NCBI GenBank assembly: GCA_949358305.1
Contig: OX442322.1
Location: 6,138,001 to 6,202,000 of the forward strand
Direction: 5' to 3'
Origin: Strigamia acuminata
Taxonomy: Eukaryota; Arthropoda; Chilopoda; Geophilomorpha; Linotaeniidae
Length of the DNA: 64,000 bases
In this document: positions 1 through 8,495 of the stretch, piece by piece
Position numbering within the stretch: the stretch's first letter is position 1
Layout: the number at the start of each line of letters is the position of its first letter
The notes under the pieces: model-generated
Told to the model about the DNA's origin: nothing
Databases searched by the model: none
The model's input: the letters and a program-made list of their open reading frames with translations, nothing else
Translations under genes and position numbers: made by a program

Positions 1-2
1 TC

Positions 3-248
3 AATCGTTTATCTCGACCCATTGTGTATTCCGACGCTCTGGCTTCCATCCAATTCACGTCTAACGACATCGAAAACGCGAAAACAAAACACATTTGCGT
101 GAAGTACCATTGGCTCAGAGAGTGGTATACGACGGGAGTCTTCGAACTTCGAAAAGTGGCCAGTGAAGTAAACATCACAGACATTTTTACTAAATGGCTA
201 TCGTCAGAACGTTTGCGATCACTGACTTCGAAGATATTCCGAGCATAA
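3..248 (+). pseudogene. Copia RNase H C-terminus, fragment
   Basis: The open frame carries the end of a Ty1/copia RNase H: a SDA.AS motif, then TKHICVKYHWLRE and ITDIFTKWL, the usual close of copia polyproteins (TKHIDVRYHFIRE...ADIFTK). It ends in TAA at 246-248. Everything upstream is outside the window. The same sequence occurs inverted at 31208-31443, where one CGA codon has become TGA; here that codon is intact. It is a 3' remnant without its own integrase or RT in view. Confidence 0.85.
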
Positions 249-407
249 ACTTTATCGTGACATTCCTATTTTAGTTTCACCGACTTCGAGAATCATCGAG
301 TTCTAGTGGGAATTTTTGGGCTTCCTTAGAGAAGAGTTCTTCAATCATAGTACCCGGCTCGGTGATTCGAAATTTTATTGTTTTCATTCTTCATTCTTCA
401 TTCCTGG
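249..407 (+). other. 3' untranslated remnant of the copia fragment
   Basis: About 120 bp match, in inverted orientation, the sequence next to the copia remnant at 31080-31207 (shared words include CTTCCTTAGAGAAGAGTTCT and GTACCCGGCTCG). Similarity ends at a TTCATTCTTCATTCTTCATTCC run, directly before family A LTR sequence. No gene. Confidence 0.65.
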
Positions 408-972
408 GGTGACCTACGTCACTGCCACACACCGCCATACGGCCCCAAGATCACCCCCTGATTGGGCAAGGTGATCTAGCCCGGGGGAAGGAGGGAGCTG
501 AGTGGTGTGGGGAAGAGTTGCAGAGAGAGAGAGTGCGGACACCGACCAGGACGGTCGTGTGTTGACAGAGTTCCAGAGTGTTGTAGTTGACGAGGGGACA
601 AGACGTGTCCCGGCTGAGAGGACTCTGCACTCCTTTTTATTCACCACAGCGACGCTCAGTATCTGGGTTCACCACCCAATGCAGCCTCCATGAGTGGCCA
701 CTGCGGGCTGTAGGTAAGTACAGCATGAATGTAATGTTGAACCGACCACGTCACCCATTGGGCTCGCACCCAGTGTGTGACGGGTCGGTTGCCGGTGCGG
801 CATGCCTTCGTGGCACCCCTGCAACGGGTAACGGGATTCCCCATACCCCTAGACAACGCAATAAAGGCCAACCAACCAATATTGTGGGATTCCCCGTTAT
901 TTACGTGAAGTATGCGTCCCTACCCAGTGTTATCAGTCCCCTGACTACACTGGCGAGACCATAACAGTCACA
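408..972 (+). repeat. LTR of Gypsy family A, copy A1 (5' end truncated)
   Basis: This is the inverted counterpart of the LTRs at 2428-3024 and 14407-15000. It ends in CAGTCACA and is followed by the same primer-site sequence as A2. The outer 18-20 bases present in the A2 LTRs (TGTGA[CT]CGTCAGGCCACC) are missing, so the LTR is cut at its 5' edge where it meets the copia remnant. Short ORFs inside it are antisense shadows. Confidence 0.8.
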
Positions 973-974
973 AT

Positions 975-999
975 TGAGGGCCCTGTCCGAGATTTGAAC
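975..999 (+). other. Primer binding site, tRNA-Pro-like (A1)
   Basis: Two bases after the LTR end comes TGAGGGCCCTGTCCGAGAT followed by TTGAAC. It resembles the complement of the 3' end of tRNA-Pro (TGGGGGCTCGTCCGGGAT, TTGAAC) with a few mismatches, and continues into the T-loop. The same sequence stands beside the A2 LTR. Assignment to tRNA-Pro is from memory of the family. Confidence 0.55.
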
Positions 1000-2427
1000 T
1001 TGGATAATTTTTTTTTGTGTTTCCGCCATTTTGTTTTGCTTTGTGTGCCAAATTTTGGTTGCATTTTGTTTTACTTTATGCCCCAGTTTTTGTTGCTCTT
1101 TGCTTTGCTCTTTGGTGGGGGCTCAATTGTATTGTTTTTCTTTTGTTTTTGTTTTGGAATGTGGGTTAATTACCTTCTTTGAGGGGCTGAGGAATTTGAA
1201 GGGTGTTTTTGTCAGTCACCTTGGGTCGCGTGAGAGGCTTAGTGGTGGGGGCTGGGTACTTTTTCATTTGAAGGTCTCTTGGATTGTATTTTTCTCAGTG
1301 CTGGTATGTTTGGGGGCTCTGAAATTTATTTTCAGACGCACTGCAACCAACCAAAACATTTTGGTGTTCGTTTCTCTGGGTGGCAGGGGGGATTTGCTCT
1401 CCACCTTAGGCAGTCATAGCAACGCATGCCATTACGTCCATTCTTTTGTGTTTTTCTCCCCTCGCACTGACTTGACTTCACAGTGTCTTTGTCTTTGTTT
1501 TCACTTGCACTGTGTGTCTATTTTTAGGGTTGGGGTGAGAAACACTTGTTATTCTTCTGTCACACTCTTCTCTAAATTTGGGCTGGGTATTGTTCAGGTT
1601 TTTGAGGAGTGTTGTGCAATTTTATATTATTTTATGGTGTTTTTTCTTTTTTGCTGGTCTGGCTAAAATTTGATTGATTTGTTCTTTTTTTTCTGTTACA
1701 ACTAAGGACCACTTTATGATAACAATAGCCATCCAGCACATTAGCCTAAAGCCATTCCATTTTTTTTATTATTTTAAAGTGTATTTTTCTTGTGTGGTTG
1801 GTTTAACTTGAGTTTGACCTTGGTGTTTCCTTTAACCACTTTGGGATAATAATGGCCAACCAACACATGAGTTTTATGCCAATTTTTGTATTATTTTATA
1901 ATTTATTTTCTTGATACGACTGATTGGGGGAGAAACCATTTGTAGGTGCTCAGAATTTGTGGTCTGATGCGTTGGAGATGTACAGCTTCATCGTTTTAGG
2001 GACATATTGATAGTGGGGTGTGTAGGGGTTAGGCTCGAATGAGCCGGCAACGTGTTATCCATGACATTCCTGCGGTTACGCAGACGTAATGAGTGTCTTA
2101 GAGGGTCGACACCACACCGGACAAATGGTAGATTTGAAGAGTTGTGATGGCCTGTGCGCTGTCTAAATAACTCGAAACATCGTTTTCGGCTTGGCGGATA
2201 AATCGGACACGCGTCCGCCATTTGCTTTTATTACAAAAGTAATGTGTAACATAAAACCCGGTTCGAGGCTAAAAGCCCTCGGTTTGAAACATAATGAAAT
2301 GATAGAACAAATCAAAGCTTTGAAGCATTGATTCATTCTTTACAGAATGACAGAAGTAATTAATAGATCAAACAGAACAGAATAAACAATAACTGCTCTT
2401 TTGAGCAGGCGACAAAGGGAGAAGCGC
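1000..2427 (+). other. Untranslated leader of A1 and unassigned flank
   Basis: T-rich sequence homologous, in inverted orientation, to 13261-14379 of A2. Homology can be followed to about 2140 (shared block GAGTGTCTTAGAGGGTCGAC). A hydrophobic 211-codon frame at 1031-1666 has a diverged counterpart in A2, but its composition simply follows the T-richness. From 2140 to 2427 there is a short hairpin-forming stretch near 2255-2290 (GAGGCT...GCCCTC) and AT-rich DNA that I cannot assign. No gag or pol follows, so A1 is a leader-only remnant. Confidence 0.55.
1700..1915 (+). repeat. Tandem duplication in the A-family leader
   Basis: Two units of about 140 bp, each running from ACCACTTT.gGATAA.AAT through GCCA.CCA.CACAT to a TTTTATTATTTTA tract and TTTCTTG. 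The inverted copy in A2 (about 13450-13650) keeps the same duplication, so it predates the split of the copies. Confidence 0.6.
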
Positions 2428-3024
2428 TGTGACTGGTATGGCCTCGCCAGTGCAACTAGAGGACTAATAACACTGGGTAGGGACGCATACATCACGTAAT
2501 AATAACGAGACTCCCACAATATTGGTTGGTTGGCCTTTATTGTCGTTGTCTAGGGGTATGGGGAATCCCGTTACCCGTTGCAGGGGCGCCACGAAGGCGC
2601 GCCGCACCGGCAACCGACCCGTCACACACTGGGCAGAAGTCCAATGTGTGACGAGGTCGGTTCGACTTAACATTCATGTCGCGCTTACCTGCGACCCGCG
2701 TATCCGCTCATGGAAGCTGCACTACGGACTCCACCATAGCACTGAGGATCAACGTGGTGAATGGTGAGGAGTGTGGGGTTCAACCTGGGACACTTCTCGT
2801 CCCTCTCGATGACTACTTCTCCTCTCTGGGAGCTGCTGCGGACACGTCCTTCTCAGGCCGTGTCCAACACTCAACTCTCTTCTCTCACTCCACTCCCTCC
2901 TCACCACACCACTCCCCTCCCTCCTCCCCGGGCTAGGTCAATCACCCACAGAGGGGTTGACCTTTGGGGCCGTATGGTGGTGTGTGGCAGTGCCGCAGGT
3001 CACCCAGGTGGCCTGACGATCACA
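2428..3024 (-). repeat. 3' LTR of A2
   Basis: 597 bp. On the plus strand it starts TGTGACTGG and ends GATCACA (TG...CA both ways). It differs from the other LTR (594 bp) by one 3-bp indel and scattered substitutions, for example GACGATCACA against GACGGTCACA. Confidence 0.85.
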
Positions 3025-3039
3025 TCTCCCCCCCCCTCG
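3025..3039 (-). other. Polypurine tract of A2
   Basis: Read on the minus strand the sequence is CGAGGGGGGGGAGA, directly before the LTR start TGTGATCG. This fixes the orientation of A2 as minus and this LTR as its 3' LTR. Confidence 0.75.
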
Positions 3040-3749
3040 AAAAAGGTAGGGTCCAAGGGGCCACACACAACACCAACGGGGACACGCAAGTCGAGGCAAG
3101 CACGGCAATAGTGCCGGTCAAAGACCACACACTGTCGGGCCACCGGCGCCGACTTCCGGTGCCGGTTGTCCAAAGGATCACCGCACCGTCAGTCCACGAT
3201 GTTCAAGCAACGTTGGGCAACGGAAAACACCCAACCCTAGATTGGCCGAAAATAAAACAGACTATTGACGATATTACAATGTAAATAATAATTCACCGGG
3301 CCTGAACGTAACAAGCCCGGGAGCAAACCATAAAACAAAACAAAAAAGAAAAATATTGACACAAAATAATAATAAACGAATTAAATTAAAAGGTAAAACA
3401 AGGATGGGAGAGGTTGGTCAAGCCTCTCAAGAACGATAAAAACAAGTACGTTAAACAACGAGAAAAACTAATAAATATTTTTTAAAAAAAACTATGTACA
3501 GCAACCGGGATCTGACCAAGACCCACGGTTGGGAGGTTCCGGGATCGATGGAAACCTCCGACGTCTTCTTTCGTCGGGCATCTGAGCGCGTGGCGCGGCG
3601 TCACCGTCTCGTCACTCGCACTGGCTCGGCGTCCATGTCTTGGGACAGGCATCTCATGGAATCCTGTTTAGGGGAAAAAAAAATATTATCGGGACCAGAG
3701 GTCCGTCGTTTGTACAATTCTGGCGTCCAAGGACGACGATCGGGGCTTT
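3040..3749 (-). other. 3' untranslated region of A2
   Basis: Lies between the ORF3 stop (3750-3752) and the polypurine tract. The half nearer the stop is A/T-rich with AATAAA-like words. I see no coding capacity beyond chance frames. Confidence 0.5.
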
Positions 3750-6073
3750 TCACGGCTCCGGCGCATCCCCGGACGGCGGTTGCGGGTGAGAGGGGCCTCG
3801 GGGCTCCTCTTCAGACGCAGCCGCGACTTCCGGCGCGATTTCTTGTGCGGGCCTTGCTGGGGCTGGAGAAGTTTTCGCTGCCTCCAGCACGGACCGTATG
3901 GATGGTGGCGGAGGCATCCGTCGCCTGTCCTCCGCTTCAGCTGCTGACGTTGATAGGGAAGGATGCGGTCGCACCTTCTCCGCCATTGGCTCAGCAGCTG
4001 TCGACACTGGCGGAAGTGGTGCGCGGTGCGCTCCCTTCTCGCCCTTCGTCGGAGTGGGACCGGACGCGGCCTTGCGGGACTTCTTCCCCTTCCCTTTCTT
4101 CTTCCGCTCGCGTTCCACCTCCTTCTTGTGCGCATCGTACTCGGCCTCCACCGGGTCCCAGACCTCGGCGCTGAAGCCGTCCTTATAGGCCTTCCGCCTA
4201 TGTACCCGCTTAACGATCACCTCCTCGTAAGTAGGTGGGGGTGGCGGTGATAGCGCTGCCAGCTCCGGAGGCATCTCGATCGGGATGGGCTCGTGGGATG
4301 CCGGTCTGAATACCCGCTGATGGCCATGGTTGTCCACCAGCTTGGGCAGACTCGCCAGCGTCTCCACGTAGCTGCGGCAGACTGATGGGTCGATGTCGGC
4401 GAAATCCACCCCGACAGTCTCCTCCAGCGTCCATTCCTGAACCGCGAACGGTGACGGCAGATGGAGATACCAGGGGTTCATCGCCGCCCCGACCGTCCAC
4501 GCGACGATCCGGACCGTCTCGAACCACCTGAGCCTCCTTGCTGCTGCTGACGCGACAGAGGGGACGTTGAAAATGATCCACATTCTCTGCCTTATCAGTG
4601 CCACCGCTCGGGCCATCCGGATGTCACTCCCCCTGGCATCCTCGAAGCGCAGGTGGAGCTCCCTCCAGTGTTTCGCCTCGGCAACCCAGAGCGCTAGTGT
4701 CTGCTCGTGCGCGTGCCCAAAACGGGAGACACCCTGTATGAGCAGCTCAGCGCAAACAACTGGGGCTCCGGGGGGCAGCTCGGCGGTCTCGAGCGGAGTC
4801 GGGCCCTCTACGGGCTCGAGAAACTCCGCTCCTTCGCTCTGGTCAGGGGGGTGTGGTACCCGGGCAGGTTCCTCGCTCCCCGTCGCCGTTTCTAGTTCCA
4901 TGTCGACCGTCGCGGGGTCGGCGAGTCGCAGAAGTTGCGCCTCGAGAGACAAGCCCTCCAGGACGGACAACTCCAGCACGTCGTCCTCCGAAACGGCCAT
5001 CTGGAACTCTTCGTCCACCGAGGTAGACGACTCGCACTGCTCCATCGGCAGCTCAGCGCAAGCGCCTTGCATCTCCTGGGGAACCGGGCACTGATCTCGT
5101 GGCGTGGACTGAGCCGACCGTCCTGCCAACGACATGAGGCTACCCCAGGTACGGTGTGGAAGGCCGCCAGTTCCGTTGAACGAGTCGACCGGAAGGCCGA
5201 GAGCAAACGACGCGCAAGCAATCGCTTCCTTCGAGCACGCTCCGATCACCGGCTTGTCGGAACCCATGGGGGGGTCCGAAGCGAGGGGCATAGCTGCGAC
5301 AGCCTGCTCCTCGTCTCTGGATTCCCCAGTTGGCAGCTCGTTGACGTTGTCGGGGCGATCCAGAGCAACGGACGCAGCCTGTGCGGCTTGTTCGCTGCCC
5401 CAGGTTCCCCGACCGATTGGGCCACTGCCGGCACGGCGGCAGCTTCGGCCTCTTCCAACGCCTTCGCCCAAACGGCGTCGGCATGCGCCCTCCTCGCCGC
5501 CTCCTTGAAGCGGCGACGCAGACGCTTCTCTTCGCACTCCACCTGGAACGACGTGGCCTTAGGGTGCCTGGTACGCCAATCCACCATCGCGGCCGCATGC
5601 CACGCGGACATTTCCTCCGTCCAAGTAGAGGGCGGTGGCTCCTGCCTCTGACGCTTCGGACTCGGCTGGGCTGGCGACTCTGCAGACGCTGCTCGTCCAG
5701 CCTGAGCTTGGTGCCCTGGTTGCGGGGTGTTCGATGGGGCCGTCAACTGGTCCCGAACCCTCACCGCCTCGACCGTAAGCCAGCGCGGAAGAAGCGCGAA
5801 CCCGTTCCTCACCAGGGTCTGCGTCCTGGACTCCCAGGAGTCCACCTGCATCCACGTCGTTGTCGGGCGGGTGTGATGGCGATCTCCACCCTGCCTCGAC
5901 AAATGTCGCACAAACCATCGTTGTCTGGGCACGGAGAAGTGGACTAATCCGTGTCCCAAACAATTCCCGCAAGGGGACTCCCAGCCGCTGGCCGCAACCT
6001 GACACCGTTCGCCGAGGCAAACGGGGCAGATGCGCCACTGGTCCGCTCCCTCGTCACCAGAATCTCCTGATTT
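3750..6073 (-). pseudogene. A2 ORF3: GC-rich accessory ORF in envelope position (one frameshift)
   Basis: Two overlapping minus-strand frames form one protein of roughly 770 aa. The 5' part (6073 to about 5400) opens right after a splice acceptor with a cysteine motif (CPVC, then CGNC about 17 residues later, then H), followed by a KRQRQ basic cluster and an Ala/Arg-rich helical stretch. The 3' part (about 5480-3750) has acidic and helical regions, a PPPPPTYEEV motif (PPxY type), a Lys/Arg-rich run (KKKGKGKKSRK) and a proline-rich tail. A frameshift joins them near 5380-5480. There is no signal peptide or membrane helix, so it is not a typical envelope. PPxY motifs recruit Nedd4-type ligases in retroviral budding; that role here is inference. 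I recognise no homologous family. The base composition is far more GC-rich than the flanks. Confidence 0.6.
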
Positions 6074-6102
6074 CTAAATAATAAACAGAAAACAAATTAA
6101 TT
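6074..6102 (-). promoter_or_regulatory. 3' splice site ahead of A2 ORF3
   Basis: The minus strand reads TTTGTTTTCTGTTTATTATTTAG followed by AAATCAGG, a pyrimidine-rich tract ending in AG exactly where the ORF3 frame opens. There is no upstream ATG in that frame (a TAG lies inside the acceptor). ORF3 therefore needs an upstream exon, as retroviral env messages do. The equivalent site in B is at 48957-48986. Confidence 0.6.
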
Positions 6103-8402
6103 AATGAAACCGTCAAAACCACAGAAAACGTATGGGATTGAAAGGAAAGAATAACTAAAAAATAGCGTAAAGTGAAGAATGTAAATTGAGGGAACAATGG
6201 GGACAAAACTCGGCACGCGGGGGCGACAAACCCAGCCTCCCAATGCCAAGTGCTCGGTCATGCGCAGAGCGCGTGACGTAACCGAACGTCACACAATCGT
6301 CGCGAATACCGAGCTGGCGGGTGCCTGGCCTCGGCGTCCCGACGACGTGAGCAAAAGTCCTTCCTGGATTCAAGAAAATTGAACCGGAATTATGATAGAA
6401 ACTTGACCAAAGCGCAGAGCTTGGTTAACGGTAGGATGGCTGCTCGAGTTCCAAACACGACAAGGCAAGGGATGGTGACTCCAACGTAAATCGCAACCAA
6501 CATGGCGGACCGTTCTGCACAACGGCCCGGCATGCCGGTAGTCCTCGGCGTTGGCACCAAAACCCAGTCAAGTCGCGAGCACACGAGCAGAACACCGATG
6601 ATGACAAAGAGGATTACATTAATGAAAGCACGCACGTGGGTGAAAAAGTGAAAAGACACCCTTTCAACCCGGAGCGAGCGAAAAGAGAAAAGGAATAATA
6701 AAACTCCAATTTAAACATGAACAAAAAACAAAACCAAACCGAACGAGAGCGAAAAACTCGAGTTCGGGGCAAAATAAGCAAAGAAGGGGTCGAAGAATAA
6801 AGAAAAGAACGAAAAGCTCCAAACGGATGCGGATTTTGATTTCTTCGAGTCGCGCCGCAGTGACGAGTGAGTCGGAAAGCGAACTTCCCGGCTCCTTTTA
6901 CCGCGGCGTCGACCCCTCGCCACATGCTATTGTTCCCCTAGACTGACGGTCTCTGATCAAGCCGCTGGTGACTCAAGTGACCAGCTGCAGGTCTTTGACC
7001 TCAATCAAGGACAATAGAAATGGGGATGCACAGATTCCGAGGGGTTAGGCGCGGGTCAAAAAGAAAAATTAAAACCTTTACCACTCTACTCGTGAATCTG
7101 CCACCGATACCCACCTGTTTCACAAAAAAAACCGGGGACACGGCGAATGGAGGCAAAAAACAAAAAAAAAAGATAAGAATTTTAAAATAAATAAAGTCCC
7201 AAAAAAAAATTTGAAATAATTAATTTAAAAAAATAAAAAAAACTTTTACAGGAACATCGGAAGAAAATGAAGCAAGAAAATGAGACAGACGTGATAGAAA
7301 ATCAGGGGAAACAATGGAATGGTAAATCGAAACCAATGTTAAAAGTTGTTACGAAGTGTTTTTGTGAGAGGGAACAGCAAAATTTTCAGGTTTCCTCACA
7401 CAAAAGTTGCCTTAAAACAATCACCGAACACATGTTGACCGTAATCAATCGTGTTTCAGTGAAGGTTTTTGGATGCGGCGAGTCGAAAAACGATTCAATT
7501 CGCCAGCATCTCTAGCGGTGAGCGGCGGCCGAAGGCTGCCAGCCCGCGCGCTAGTTTATACAAGATCGGGGTCCGGGTGTAAGAAAACAGTCGGTCACGG
7601 GCGTAGATCGAGGGAAGAGCGCAGCAAATGATGTAAAAAATTGCAGCCTACCTTCATCGATCAGAAAACACACGAAAAAAACGCCTTGAAAGAAAAACGC
7701 AGACAAGACAGCAAACTGATGTTGTCGGCTCACTCTCACGAAAACAAGTGACACACAGGGTGATGTCCAGAAACAAGAAACTTGGTCTAAACATAGAACA
7801 ATCCCCGACCCGTGACCTGTGATTGGGTCTCACGACACCCTCACCCCTCTAATTGGTGAAATAAACAATCCCCCAGTTGAAAGACGATCCCTTGCAACAG
7901 ATGTGGAGAAAAACACCAATAAAAGTTCATAAAAAAAAATAGTTTCACAACCACAGCATTTTCTCGAATTTTCCAGTGAAAAAAAAAAATTCCCACGATT
8001 TTCGGGCAGTGAAAGAAAACACGCTCAAAAATCGCGGCTGCAGTGTTAAGACCGTCGCCATGGCTACAATCTGCCGTGATATTCGTGACGTCATAAGGGC
8101 GTCGCGAGCTCATCGGTGAAGATTGCACGTGACTGCTGAAACTGGCCTCGGGAAGTTGGTAATTAAATCAACTTTTCCGACCAATTTTAGCAATTTTTTT
8201 CTACCTACTTTGGCAGCATCACATGCCTGTGATTGGCATCGATCGACCGGCGGCCACTGCGACTAATCACGGACCACTCGATTGACACACCGATTTCGCC
8301 GAGCAACAGGTGGCGCGTTTGAACATGGGTGAGTGTGTTAAAAAAAAAACATACAGCCATTACAAATTAGTCACCGTTCCAGGGCAATTTATTATTCCGA
8401 AA
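6103..8402 (-). other. AT-rich spacer of A2 between pol and ORF3 (putative intron)
   Basis: No family domain is visible. A hydrophobic 89-codon minus frame (6390-6659) contains two stretches long enough to be membrane segments, but it has no relative to support it. Poly(A) runs are common around 7130-7230. Donor and first exon for ORF3 could not be located with confidence. Confidence 0.4.
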
Positions 8403-8495
8403 TTACGTTCGTCGGCGTGACAGTAACGGGAGCGTCGTCGTGTCTACGCCTGATAAATGTTTCATCAGGTTTGAATCCGACCGGAACAAGGAAAA

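Noticed and set aside
1031-1666. 211-codon hydrophobic ORF as a membrane protein
   Set aside because: Lies in a T-rich leader; Phe/Cys/Leu richness is compositional and the A2 counterpart diverges freely.
6390-6659. 89-codon ORF with two hydrophobic stretches in A2
   Set aside because: No relative, no initiation context and located in a probable intron; treated as chance.
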